A stretch of 64,000 nucleotides of DNA. It comes from Flavitalea plasmicola (GTDB taxonomy: Bacteria; Bacteroidota; Bacteroidia; Chitinophagales; Chitinophagaceae). Positions 27,861 to 37,177 of the stretch are shown here, piece by piece. Within the stretch, counting starts at the first letter, position 1. Each line of letters opens with the position of its first letter. The position numbers and the translations under genes were made by a program. Location of the stretch: positions 186,001-250,000 of the forward strand of contig NZ_JAUOTO010000004.1 in NCBI RefSeq assembly GCF_030546645.1. Reading direction: 5' to 3'. The notes beneath the pieces were generated by a model. The model was given only the letters and a program-made list of their open reading frames with translations, had not been told where the DNA came from and made no database searches.

Positions 27861-29420
27861 ATGAAAAGAATATGGATCTCCCTGCTGACCATCCTGCCCG
27901 CTACATTTTTATCCGGGCAGGATGGCTTGAAGCCGACGCCGCAATGGCGGCCGGCTTATCATTTCACGCCACTCACCAACTGGACCAACGACCCGAACGG
28001 GCTGATCTTCCTGGATGGCAAATACCATCTCTATAACCAGCAAAACCCCTATGGCATCGGATGGGGGCACATGAGCTGGGGGCATGCCACCAGCACGGAC
28101 CTGGTGCATTGGGAGCACCTGCCGCTTGCCATACCCGAGACCATCGATAAGGATACTACCTGGCGATTTTCAGGCAGTGCGGTATGGGACAAGGACAACA
28201 GCAGCGGTCTTTGTAATCCGGGCGGCTGCATGGTAGCTGTCTATACAGCCGACCAGCCTAACCTGAAGAAAGAGTCGCAATTCATTGCCTATAGCAATGA
28301 CCGGGGCAGGACCTTTACCCATTATGCCAACAACCCCGTCCTTGACCTGCAGAAGAAAGATTTCCGGGATCCGAATGTCAGCTGGAGCCCGCAGTTGAAT
28401 AAATGGTTGATGGTAGTGGCTTTGCCCCGGGAATACAAAGTACGGTTCTATGCTTCCACCGATCTGCGCAGTTGGGAGCTGCTCAGTGAGTTCGGGCCCG
28501 GCGGTTATGCGAATGCGCCCTGGGAATGCCCGTTCCTGGTGCCTTTGACCGTCGAGGGAAAGAAAGGGGAGGGCAGTGAAAAGTGGGTCCTGGTGGTATC
28601 CGCCGGCGGCGCCGAAAAGGGCACTTATATGCAATATTTCGTAGGGGGCTTCGACGGCAAGACCTTTACGAACGACAATCCTTCCGATGCTGTCCTCACT
28701 GTGGATTATGGGGACTGTTTTTATGCAGCCATTCCCTGGAATGGCTTGCCGGACAAGCGCAAAACTTATATAGGATGGCTCACCCCTGGCCCGCAGGCAA
28801 CTTATCCCTGGACGGGTCAGATGTCCATTCCCAGGGACCTGGCGTTGCGGGAAACGCCGCAGGGGCTACGCCTTGTGCAGGCACCTGCTACCCTCATCAG
28901 GAAGAACCTTGACGGCCTCTCACATCACCGGGTGACCGAAGCCAAAGACATTGCCATCCGACCTAATGCCGTGCCGGTGCAGAAATGGAAAGCAATGCCC
29001 GGCAATGCCTACTGGATCGAGGCGGATCTGACCGTAGGGCCCGGGGCTGCTGCTGGCATCCTGCTGGCGGCTAAAAAAGATGGGGACAATGGCATTGCGG
29101 GAACCAGGATTGGGTATGATCCATCCCGCCATCAGCTGTTCGTGGATCGCAGCCATGCCGGCGGCGGGAAGATCAAAACAGGAAAAGAGATCCAAACCAT
29201 CGACCTGGATACTGCCGCGTTTGCCGGCAAGACCCTCCACCTGGAAATACTGGTCGACAGGAGTTCCCTGGAAGTTTTCGCCGATCATGGACTATATGCC
29301 TTGTCAACACAGATCTTCCCGGATAAGGATGCGGACTCCATCTACTTTTTTTCCAATGGAGGGGATGCATACATACGATCTGTCAGGGTCTGGGACCTTT
29401 CACCAATTAGTCAAAAGTAA
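27861..29420 (+). CDS. GH32 fructan hydrolase (levanase/inulinase/invertase type)
   Basis: 519 residues starting at ATG 27861, one base after the SusD stop. A signal peptide (MKRIWISLLTILPATFLSGQ) without an obvious lipobox suggests a periplasmic or secreted enzyme. All three GH32 active-site motifs are intact: WTNDPNG with nucleophile Asp44, FRDPN with transition-state Asp170, and WECP with acid/base Glu222. The N-terminal five-bladed propeller covers about residues 30-345, and a C-terminal beta-sandwich carries the late LHLEILVDRSSLEVFADHG motif of this family. It hydrolyses beta-fructofuranosides. Endo or exo action and inulin or levan preference cannot be told from the motifs. It is the only enzyme of the visible locus. 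Confidence 0.94.
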   Translation: MKRIWISLLTILPATFLSGQDGLKPTPQWRPAYHFTPLTNWTNDPNGLIFLDGKYHLYNQQNPYGIGWGHMSWGHATSTDLVHWEHLPLAIPETIDKDTTWRFSGSAVWDKDNSSGLCNPGGCMVAVYTADQPNLKKESQFIAYSNDRGRTFTHYANNPVLDLQKKDFRDPNVSWSPQLNKWLMVVALPREYKVRFYASTDLRSWELLSEFGPGGYANAPWECPFLVPLTVEGKKGEGSEKWVLVVSAGGAEKGTYMQYFVGGFDGKTFTNDNPSDAVLTVDYGDCFYAAIPWNGLPDKRKTYIGWLTPGPQATYPWTGQMSIPRDLALRETPQGLRLVQAPATLIRKNLDGLSHHRVTEAKDIAIRPNAVPVQKWKAMPGNAYWIEADLTVGPGAAAGILLAAKKDGDNGIAGTRIGYDPSRHQLFVDRSHAGGGKIKTGKEIQTIDLDTAAFAGKTLHLEILVDRSSLEVFADHGLYALSTQIFPDKDADSIYFFSNGGDAYIRSVRVWDLSPISQK

Positions 29421-29431
29421 TCTATCAGACA

Positions 29432-29929
29432 ATGAGCAAGCTGAAATACGTGGTGATCGCCTGCATTCTTATCGCCTGCATGCTGCAGGTGCAGGCACAG
29501 GTGCCGGCGCAAACCATTCCTGATTTTAGTTTTTCCGGACCTGGCAAATATCCATTTACCAATAAAGACCTGGCGCAGGGTAAACCGCTGTTCTTTCTCT
29601 TTGTGGACCCCGGCTGCGACCATTGCCAGCGTGCGGTGCAGGCTATCGGAGAGCATTTTGCAGCTTTCAGGAATGCAGCCTTATATGTGATCAGCCTGGA
29701 AACCCGGGAGAAGCTCGGCTTATTCATGGATAAATATGCCAGGACGATGAAGGGATGGAAGAATGTGTTGCTGTTGCAGGATAACCTGAACCAGTTCATC
29801 GTAAGGTTCAAGCCCCGCCGATATCCTGCTATGTTGCTGTATTCGCCAAAGGGGCAGTTGATAGATTATGAAGACAATGCAGCGTCGGTGTTCCGTTTTG
29901 TCAAGCCGCTGGGGGCCGGGACGAAATGA
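29432..29929 (+). CDS. Exported thioredoxin-fold protein (redoxin-like)
   Basis: 165 residues with a signal peptide ending near VQAQ. The thioredoxin fold is indicated by PLFFLFVDPGCDHCQRAV with a Cys62-Asp-His-Cys65 redox pair, and by the cis-Pro-like RYPAMLLYSPKG near residue 133. It lies 11 bases after the GH32 gene, and its stop overlaps the start of the next gene (ATGA), so it is part of the same operon. A role in periplasmic thiol oxidation or reduction follows from the fold. Why it belongs to a fructan locus is unknown; the huge lipoprotein encoded next may be the client, which is speculative. Confidence 0.85.
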   Translation: MSKLKYVVIACILIACMLQVQAQVPAQTIPDFSFSGPGKYPFTNKDLAQGKPLFFLFVDPGCDHCQRAVQAIGEHFAAFRNAALYVISLETREKLGLFMDKYARTMKGWKNVLLLQDNLNQFIVRFKPRRYPAMLLYSPKGQLIDYEDNAASVFRFVKPLGAGTK

Positions 29930-32900
29930 TCCGCCGGCGGGAAAATGAATCTATGTCTTGCCATAAAAATATGCTGCTGCGGCTTGCTATTGCCTGGGTG
30001 ATGGTTGCCGGCTGTCACCGGCCGGATCCCATGTTCCTCAGCCTTCCATCTTCGCGTACGCGTATTGATTTTGTCAATACGCCCGTGGCGAGGCCGGGGC
30101 TTGGGATCCTTCAGTATATCTATTATTACAATGGCGGAGGGGTGGCCGTCGGCGATATCGATCAAGATGGATTGCCCGACATTTATTTTACGGCCAATAC
30201 CCGGGGCCAGAACAAGCTGTACCTGAACAAGGGTAATTTTGAATTCGAGGATATTACTCAAAAGGCGGGGGTGGCAGGCAGTGCGGATTGGTGCACGGGC
30301 GTCACGATGGCGGATGTCAATGGAGACGGGCTATTGGATATTTATGTGTGTGCATTGGCCAATATGCATGGGTTCAAAGGGCATAATGAATTATTCATTA
30401 ATAATGGCAACGGGACTTTTACTGAGCAGTCCAAAGCCTATGGCCTGGATTTTTCCGGCTATTCCACCCAGGCCGTTTTCTTTGACTATGATCATGACGG
30501 AGACCTTGATTGCTACCTGCTGAATCAATCCGAACATCCCAACCAGCACATCGTCGATACCAGCCACCGGAGAATACCCGATGTCAATGCGGGGGACAGG
30601 TTATATCGGAATGACGGGCCGGGCCGGGATCAAAGTTCAGGAGCGCAGCCGAAGTTCACGGATGTATCTGTGCAGGCGGGCATCTATCAAAGCTGCCTGG
30701 GATATGGGCTGGGGATTGCTGTGGGCGATCTCAACGACGATGGCTGGGAAGATATCTATGTAGGGAACGATTTTCATGAGAACGACTACTATTATATCAA
30801 CAATGGCGACGGCACCTTTACTGAAAGCGGCGCAGCACATTTCAGGCATTACAGCCGTTATTCCATGGGTAATGATATCGCGGATTTCGATAATGACGGC
30901 CAATTGGATGTAGTCACGGCCGACATGCTGCCGGGGGATGAAAAAATACTGAAGACTTATGGGAATGGGGAGCACCTGGACGTCTACCATCAAAAGATCG
31001 TAAAGAATGGATTTCAGCACCAGTATTCCAGGAACTGCCTGCAGCGGAACAACGGCGACGGGGTCAGCTTCAGCGAGGTCGGATTGATCGGCGGTGTTTC
31101 TGCTACCGACTGGAGCTGGAGCCCTTTATTCGCGGACTTTGACAATGACGGGAACAAGGACCTGTTCATCTCCAGCGGCATCGTCAAGCGTCCTCTCGAC
31201 CTGGATTTTATCATGTATTTCTCTAATATCGGCGATCCTCGCCGGTTTGGAAGCCCGGCAGCCTATGAGCAGGCTCTGCTGGATAAGATGCCGGATGGGG
31301 CATCCTATCCTTACCTGTTCAAAGGGGACGGACATTTGCATTTTAAAGACATGAGCGAAGCCTGGGGAACCTCGGCATTGAGGGGATATTTCAACGGTGC
31401 AGCCTATGCGGACCTGGACAATGACGGCCGACTGGACATTGTGATCAATGCGCTGAATGGACCGGCCGTCATACTGGAGAACCATACGCCGCGAAAAGAT
31501 CATCTCACCGTGACATTCCGGGGGGAAGGTATGAATACATCCGGCATTGGGGTGAAGGCCTATCTTTTCAGCGCGGGGCATATGCAATATGAGCAAATGA
31601 TGCTTACCAGGGGATTTATGTCATCATGCGAACCGCGGCTCCATTTCGGGCTGGATAGTAACGCGCCGCCTGACAGTCTACTGGTCGTGTGGCCGAACGG
31701 GCGTTGCCAGGTGGTCAGGAAACCGGCAGTCAACCAACAACTGGTCTGCCGGCAACAGGAGGCGGATAAAGATTTCAGGAAAGAGGCTTTTTTCCCTAAA
31801 CAAAAACGCTTTTTGGAAGATGTCAGCAAGCAGATGGCCGTAGGGTGGAAGCATGAAGAGGATGCGTTCAACGATTTCAACCGGCAATACCTGGTCCCAC
31901 ATCTGGAATCCACCAGGGGCCCCGTCCTGGCGGTGGGTGATGTGAATAAAGACGGACTCGACGATCTTTTTGTCTGTGGCGGAAAAGGTCAGCCAGGCTG
32001 TCTTATGATCCAGACCGGAGCAGGGCGCTTCCTGCCGCAGGATACGGCTGTATTTGCGGTCAACAAAGAGACGGAAGGGGTTGGCGCCGTTTTCTTCGAT
32101 GCCAACAACGATGGTTATCCTGATCTATATGTGGTCAGCGGGGGCAATGAATACGCAGATGGCGATCCCCGACTTGCGGACCATTTATATATCAATGACG
32201 GGCGGGGACATTTTAAAGAGGCTGTGGGCGGACTGCCGACCATACTTGCCAACAAGTCCTGTGTGGCGGCGGCGGATGTTAATGGGGATGGAAAGACCGA
32301 CTTGTTCATCGGCAGCCTGGCTGCTCAAAAAAGCTATGGTGCTGAAGGGGGGACATCATGGCTCCTGCTGAATAGAGGGAATGGAAAATTCGTGGTGGCA
32401 GGCGAGCCGGTGATATCCCTGCGGGGAATGAACAGGGTGACTTCCGCCGTATTTGCGGACCTGGATCATGACGGATGGGCGGACCTTGCTTTAGCGGGGG
32501 AATGGATGGGCGTACAGCTATTTTTCAACGATCACGGCGTCTTTCGAAGGAAAGAGATCGAAGCCTCAACGGGGTTGTGGCAGACTTTATGTGCGGAGGA
32601 TGTCAACGGAGACGGTGATGTCGATCTGCTGGCGGGGAATTGGGGACATAATTCAAAATTATTTGCAGGCAGGAACGGGCCATTGAAACTATATGTAAAG
32701 GATTTTGACGGCAATGGCACTGTCGAGCAGATCATGGCCTGCACGACAAACGGGCAGGAATATCCTTTTCTCGGTAAGGATCAGCTGGAGCTTGCGCTGC
32801 CGGCATTAAAGAAAAATAACCTCAGCTATAGTGCAGTGGCAGGCAGAACAGTGCAATTCCTGTTGGGAGATATGTTCAATGGGTGCCGGGAGCTAAAGGC

Positions 32901-33270
32901 GGAGACGCTTGGCTCTTCCTGTTTTATGAATGACGGAAAGGGTAATTTTAGCAGGAAGGATCTGCCGGATGACCTTCAACTGGCTCCCATTTTCGCTTTC
33001 ACTCCTTATCCTTTCGGGGACAGAAAGGCCTGGCTGTCTGCGGGCAATTTTTATGGCGTATTACCTTATGAAGGGCGGTATGATGCCATGCTCCCATCCA
33101 TTTTTGACTACAAAGGCGGCGCTGCCGGCTTTTCCCTCCTGTCCAGCCTTCCATTCGTATCCGGGGAGGTTAGAGATGCAAAATGGCTTTCCTGCGCCCA
33201 GGGCAAGAGGATATTGGTCCTTGCAAGGAATAATGATGCGTTGCTCTTTTTACGGCCTATTCAAAAATGA
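29926..33270 (+). CDS. Large FG-GAP/VCBS-repeat lipoprotein with ASPIC/UnbV domain (CRTAC1-like)
   Basis: 1114 residues from the ATG overlapping the previous stop. A start at 29953 would shorten the region before the lipoprotein signal, whose Cys lies in VMVAGCHRP. At least twelve calcium-binding DxDxDG-type repeats occur along the protein (for example DIDQDGLPDIYF, DVNGDGLLDIYV, DFDNDGNKDLFI, DVNKDGLDDLFV, DVNGDGDVDLLA). They form two likely beta-propellers around a central ASPIC/UnbV segment (PRLHFGLDSNAPPDSLLVVWPNG, about residues 570-600). Such proteins are frequent next to SusC/SusD genes in Bacteroidota, and a surface binding or adhesion role is assumed. The last ten bases overlap the convergent histidine kinase gene. 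Confidence 0.88.
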   Translation: MIRRRENESMSCHKNMLLRLAIAWVMVAGCHRPDPMFLSLPSSRTRIDFVNTPVARPGLGILQYIYYYNGGGVAVGDIDQDGLPDIYFTANTRGQNKLYLNKGNFEFEDITQKAGVAGSADWCTGVTMADVNGDGLLDIYVCALANMHGFKGHNELFINNGNGTFTEQSKAYGLDFSGYSTQAVFFDYDHDGDLDCYLLNQSEHPNQHIVDTSHRRIPDVNAGDRLYRNDGPGRDQSSGAQPKFTDVSVQAGIYQSCLGYGLGIAVGDLNDDGWEDIYVGNDFHENDYYYINNGDGTFTESGAAHFRHYSRYSMGNDIADFDNDGQLDVVTADMLPGDEKILKTYGNGEHLDVYHQKIVKNGFQHQYSRNCLQRNNGDGVSFSEVGLIGGVSATDWSWSPLFADFDNDGNKDLFISSGIVKRPLDLDFIMYFSNIGDPRRFGSPAAYEQALLDKMPDGASYPYLFKGDGHLHFKDMSEAWGTSALRGYFNGAAYADLDNDGRLDIVINALNGPAVILENHTPRKDHLTVTFRGEGMNTSGIGVKAYLFSAGHMQYEQMMLTRGFMSSCEPRLHFGLDSNAPPDSLLVVWPNGRCQVVRKPAVNQQLVCRQQEADKDFRKEAFFPKQKRFLEDVSKQMAVGWKHEEDAFNDFNRQYLVPHLESTRGPVLAVGDVNKDGLDDLFVCGGKGQPGCLMIQTGAGRFLPQDTAVFAVNKETEGVGAVFFDANNDGYPDLYVVSGGNEYADGDPRLADHLYINDGRGHFKEAVGGLPTILANKSCVAAADVNGDGKTDLFIGSLAAQKSYGAEGGTSWLLLNRGNGKFVVAGEPVISLRGMNRVTSAVFADLDHDGWADLALAGEWMGVQLFFNDHGVFRRKEIEASTGLWQTLCAEDVNGDGDVDLLAGNWGHNSKLFAGRNGPLKLYVKDFDGNGTVEQIMACTTNGQEYPFLGKDQLELALPALKKNNLSYSAVAGRTVQFLLGDMFNGCRELKAETLGSSCFMNDGKGNFSRKDLPDDLQLAPIFAFTPYPFGDRKAWLSAGNFYGVLPYEGRYDAMLPSIFDYKGGAAGFSLLSSLPFVSGEVRDAKWLSCAQGKRILVLARNNDALLFLRPIQK

Positions 33271-34577
33271 ATGGTGAATTCTGTGACGCCGGGGCCGACG
33301 GTTCTCAGAGAGAAATTGAAACCGTGGTTAAGCAAGATCTCCCGGATTATGGTAAGACCTACGCCCTGGCCATCTTTCCTGGTGCTATAGAACGGCGAAA
33401 ACAGGAATTCTTCGGATCCAGGCGGGATACCTTTGCCGGAGTCGCGGATGATCATACACATGGGAGAGCGCCGGGTAAGAATGGTTATTATCCCTGCTTC
33501 ATCGATGGCTTCCAGGGAATTCTTGATGATATTGATCAACGCTTGCTCCATCTGCTGAACATCTGCTGAGATCACCAGGGGTGAAGGGCCGGCTAAAGTC
33601 GCTTTTGAAGTCTTGTCGGGCTCATGCTCCTGGAAAAAAGTCACCTTTTTCCCTCCTGCCTTTAACCGCATCAGCTCAATAATATTTTGTATTAACAGGA
33701 CCAGGTCAACGGGCTTCTTGTCGGGCAATGGTATCCGCACGAGGTCCGCAAAATTCCGCATGAAGAGGTTCAGGTTATTATTCCGTTCCATGGCAACCCT
33801 CAAAGCATTAGTAAGCATGTCGTTGTGCTGCTGCGCCTGTAAAGTGGACTGGATGATCGAGTTCACGGGGCCGATGGTATTATTCACTTCGTGCGCCATC
33901 ATCCGGATCACCTTGCCATAGGTCTTTTTCTCCGCATCGAGTATTTCGGCAGTCAGTTCCTCCAACAGGACAAAATGACGGGGAAAACCGCGATCCAGAA
34001 AATGCGACCGCTGCAATTTATAGGTGGCGGCTCCATTGAATGTAAGTATTTTCGACTGGCCGGATTGCAAGAGCCGCACCTGTTGCAGTACAGGATGGTC
34101 CAGCCCGGCGATCGGTCTCCCCAGCACCTGATTTTCCTCCACGTCCAATAATTGTAAGGCCTTGGGATTTATCTGCTGGATGTGCTCATCGTAGTCCAAG
34201 ATCAGGATACCGGTGGGGGAAGTGCGGACGAGCTTTTCCAAAAAGTAATGCTGTTGCTCCTGCTTGCTCCGCTCTGCACGCAACGCATCGATCATTTGGT
34301 TGTACACATCGATCAGTTGGTCCATCTCATATTTGCCGGTGGTTACGAATTTCACAGAAAAATCCCGGTCCCTGATCGCATCGGTACCCTGCATCAGCAA
34401 CTTCAGAGGCTGTATCAGTTGATTGTATAATTGCCAGGATAGAAGGATGGAAAGAAGGATAAAAACCTCGGCGACGATGAAGAGGGCCTTATTGTCCTTG
34501 AATACAAAATAGGACAGCACCAGCGCCGCCAGGTGAACGATCACGACAAACAGAATGTATTTAGTCCGAAGCTTCAT
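33261..34577 (-). CDS. Membrane sensor histidine kinase (NtrY/NtrB-like) of the exporter operon
   Basis: 438 residues from ATG 34577 (MKLRTKYILF); a longer frame to 34619 exists but breaks the membrane start. Two transmembrane helices (about 7-25 and 32-53) are separated by only a few residues, so there is almost no periplasmic sensor. A HAMP-like segment, a PAS-like domain (SPTGILILDYDEHIQQINP), an H-box (MMAHEVNNTIGPV) and a HATPase domain (DSGKGIPPG, GQGVGLTII) follow. The start codon lies inside the end of the response-regulator gene (17-base overlap), indicating translational coupling. It should phosphorylate that sigma-54 activator in response to a membrane or cytoplasmic cue. Its 3' end overlaps the convergent FG-GAP gene. 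Confidence 0.92.
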   Translation of the reverse strand: MKLRTKYILFVVIVHLAALVLSYFVFKDNKALFIVAEVFILLSILLSWQLYNQLIQPLKLLMQGTDAIRDRDFSVKFVTTGKYEMDQLIDVYNQMIDALRAERSKQEQQHYFLEKLVRTSPTGILILDYDEHIQQINPKALQLLDVEENQVLGRPIAGLDHPVLQQVRLLQSGQSKILTFNGAATYKLQRSHFLDRGFPRHFVLLEELTAEILDAEKKTYGKVIRMMAHEVNNTIGPVNSIIQSTLQAQQHNDMLTNALRVAMERNNNLNLFMRNFADLVRIPLPDKKPVDLVLLIQNIIELMRLKAGGKKVTFFQEHEPDKTSKATLAGPSPLVISADVQQMEQALINIIKNSLEAIDEAGIITILTRRSPMCMIIRDSGKGIPPGSEEFLFSPFYSTRKDGQGVGLTIIREILLNHGFNFSLRTVGPGVTEFTIHF

Positions 34578-35934
34578 CGTAAGGGATATTATATTTCTCC
34601 AGCCTGCGATACAGGGCACTGCGGGTGATCCCCAGCGCTTTGGCCACCTTCGTGATCCGGTGTTTATGGAAATCCATCGCTTTATGGATCATCTGGATCT
34701 CCATTTCCTCGAGCGTAAGGGTGCCGACTTCGGGCAATCGAACAGGGCCCTCCCTTTTAAATTCCATTTCCACCTGCTCCTGGAAATCATTTACCTCCAG
34801 CAGGTCTTTTTTCGTAACCAGTATCGTCCTCTCCACCAGGTTCTTTAACTGCCGGATATTGCCGGGCAAGGGCAATCGTTGGAGCCAGGCCATGGTCTCA
34901 GGGGTCACAGATAGCCCGGGACGATCGTATATCTCCCTGAGATTATTCACAAAATGGTTCACCAGCAAAGGAATATCTTTTGGTCTTTCCCGCAATGCAG
35001 GCATCCGGATCGTGATCAGGTTGATCCGATAGAAAAGGTCTTCCCGGAAGGAGCCGCCTGCGATCATCTCCTGCAGGTTCCTGTTGGTGGCACAAATTAC
35101 CCTGATATTTACTGTTTTGGAACGGCTGCTGCCTAGTGGTTCATAGCTCCTGTCCTGTAATACCCTTAGTAATTTTACCTGGCTGCTGTGGTCCAGGTCT
35201 CCGATCTCGTCCAGGAAAATGCTCCCTTTGTTGGCCATCTCGAACCTGCCTACCCGGTCTGTCTTCGCATCCGTAAATGCGCCCCTCACATGGCCAAACA
35301 TCTCGCTCTCGAACAGGGTGCTGGAGATCCCACCCAGGTTCACTTTCACAAAGGGTTTATTATTCCGGAGGCTGTTCTGATGGATCGCCTCGGCAATCAA
35401 CTCTTTGCCCGTGCCGCTCTCTCCCATGATCAACACCGAAGCATCGGTAGCCGCGATGCGCCCGATGGTAGCCAGGATATCCAACATCCTGGGATCTTCC
35501 CCGATGATATGCTGAAACTGGAAATGGTCATCCAGTTTTGAGCGGCTCAGTCTTTCGACCTTTTTTTCCTGCAAATTCAGGATGGTATGTATGGATTGCA
35601 GCAGGTAGTCGTTATTCCAGGGCTTATTGACAAAATCGCATGCCCCTGCTTTCATGCCGGCAACCGCCAGCTCGATGGTGGCCCACCCGGTGATCAGGAT
35701 CACTGGTATTACCGGATACATCTTTCTGATCTGCTTCAGCAGGCGCATGCCCTCTTCCCCTGATGTCGCCATACTGAAGTTCAGGTCCAGGATGATCAGG
35801 GAAGGGGTATGATGGATCAGCCACGCAAGGGCCTCGTCCGGTGAGCCGCAATCTTTGGTCGAATGCCCCTCCTGCTGCAATAGCAACAGCAGGGATATCC
35901 GCACCGCCTTATCATCTTCTATGATCAGTATCAT
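34561..35934 (-). CDS. Sigma-54-dependent response regulator (NtrC family)
   Basis: 457 residues. The receiver domain holds Asp50 (LIILDLNF) and the acidic pocket EDD at 6-8. The AAA+ domain has Walker A GESGTGKE, Walker B FLDEIG, and an arginine-finger region. A Fis-type helix-turn-helix ends the protein (ITKVAKALGITRSALYRRLEKY). The sigma-54-contacting loop, usually GAFTGA, reads GAFTDA here. The gene is the sixth in a seven-gene operon for an ABC exporter and precedes its kinase, so self-regulation of the operon through sigma-54 is expected. The operon front carries a sigma-54-like element and palindromes that could be its sites. Confidence 0.94.
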   Translation of the reverse strand: MILIIEDDKAVRISLLLLLQQEGHSTKDCGSPDEALAWLIHHTPSLIILDLNFSMATSGEEGMRLLKQIRKMYPVIPVILITGWATIELAVAGMKAGACDFVNKPWNNDYLLQSIHTILNLQEKKVERLSRSKLDDHFQFQHIIGEDPRMLDILATIGRIAATDASVLIMGESGTGKELIAEAIHQNSLRNNKPFVKVNLGGISSTLFESEMFGHVRGAFTDAKTDRVGRFEMANKGSIFLDEIGDLDHSSQVKLLRVLQDRSYEPLGSSRSKTVNIRVICATNRNLQEMIAGGSFREDLFYRINLITIRMPALRERPKDIPLLVNHFVNNLREIYDRPGLSVTPETMAWLQRLPLPGNIRQLKNLVERTILVTKKDLLEVNDFQEQVEMEFKREGPVRLPEVGTLTLEEMEIQMIHKAMDFHKHRITKVAKALGITRSALYRRLEKYNIPYDEASD

Positions 35935-35963
35935 ACAGTAAGTGGCAATTTAGTGCTTTTTGA

Positions 35964-37145
35964 CTAGTCTTCATGCAAGGCGACGGCAGGATAAATGGCT
36001 GCCGCCTGTCTCCCGGGGTAGAATGCGCAGATCATCACCAGCAGGTAGATAAAGGCAATAGCAAGTCCCTGCGCAATAAGATAGGTAAGGGCTGGCAGGT
36101 CGAAAATATTCAGCAAAGGGAACTGAAGGGCAAAGAAGGAGCCCACGATCAATGAAATGGTCGACAGCACCAGCGCTTCCCCCACCAACTGCCCGGAGAT
36201 GGAATGGCCGCTGGCCCCCACCGCCCTGCGCAGGCCGATCTCGCTTTTACGCTTGCTGATATTATACCAAAGTACGCCAAACAAGCCAAGCGCCACATTG
36301 ATGATCAGAAAGCCGGCAACGATCAGTGTAATGATCACAGGTATGAGCCTGATATTATTTATTCTTGTCCGCATATATGCCAGGTGCTGAATATTAATGT
36401 CCGGATTTCTCATGGTACTGGAAAGTACTTTGAACAACCGGCTTTCGAAAGCTCTATCTGCATCGGAACTCACTTTTAGAAGAATGGCGCCGCCCCCATA
36501 ATTACCCGTGTCTACTCTCCTGTATAAACCATTGTGCGGCCCCGCGAAATCTCCCTTGTCTTTCAGATCATTGATAACACCCACTATTTTCATATTTCCC
36601 ATCCCTTCGCCCCCCTCACCAATCAATTTCCCAATGGCATTTTCGTTCCCGAATAAACTTTTCTTTAGGGTCTCATTGATCACGACAGGCTTTTCTTTGG
36701 CGGCATCGTCTTCTTTTGAGAACCACCTGCCTTCTTTAACGCTGACATGCAATACGGCGCTATAGCTGTCATCAACCGTGTACTTATCTGCCCCCACATT
36801 TTTTTTATAGTAATTTACTCCTCCAACATTATTATCATTTCCGAAAGGAATGTTCTCGCTTGAAAAACTCACCTCCTCAATCTGAGGCATGGATCTGATC
36901 AATTGTCTTACAGATCCTCTAAAAGCAGCCATACTGTCGGGATCCGATATTTCCCTGGGGGCGTTGTATCCAAATTTCCATACCCTGTCATACTCAAACC
37001 CCATCGGTCGGTGATAATTCTGATAATAATACACCAGCGCCGTAAACACGGCAAATAATATGATGAAAGAAACGAACATCTCCGTCATCAGCAGAAAGTT
37101 CTGTTTCTTTTTATTCCAGATCAGCTTAAATAAATGCGTCAGCAT
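35964..37145 (-). CDS. ABC transporter permease, MacB/FtsX type (second of two)
   Basis: 393 residues. One transmembrane helix near residues 20-42, a large periplasmic domain (about 45-270, MacB_PCD type, EVSFSSENIPFG), then three helices in the FtsX-like C-terminal part with SEIGLRRAVGASG between helices 2 and 3. This topology is that of mechanotransmission (type VII) ABC transporters such as MacB and LolCE. It probably forms a heterodimer with the upstream permease, since both are single-copy genes beside one ATPase gene. The gap to the response regulator gene is 29 bases. The substrate is unknown. Confidence 0.9.
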   Translation of the reverse strand: MLTHLFKLIWNKKKQNFLLMTEMFVSFIILFAVFTALVYYYQNYHRPMGFEYDRVWKFGYNAPREISDPDSMAAFRGSVRQLIRSMPQIEEVSFSSENIPFGNDNNVGGVNYYKKNVGADKYTVDDSYSAVLHVSVKEGRWFSKEDDAAKEKPVVINETLKKSLFGNENAIGKLIGEGGEGMGNMKIVGVINDLKDKGDFAGPHNGLYRRVDTGNYGGGAILLKVSSDADRAFESRLFKVLSSTMRNPDINIQHLAYMRTRINNIRLIPVIITLIVAGFLIINVALGLFGVLWYNISKRKSEIGLRRAVGASGHSISGQLVGEALVLSTISLIVGSFFALQFPLLNIFDLPALTYLIAQGLAIAFIYLLVMICAFYPGRQAAAIYPAVALHED

Positions 37146-37177
37146 ATGCTTAATTTATAATATTAATTACAAAAGGG

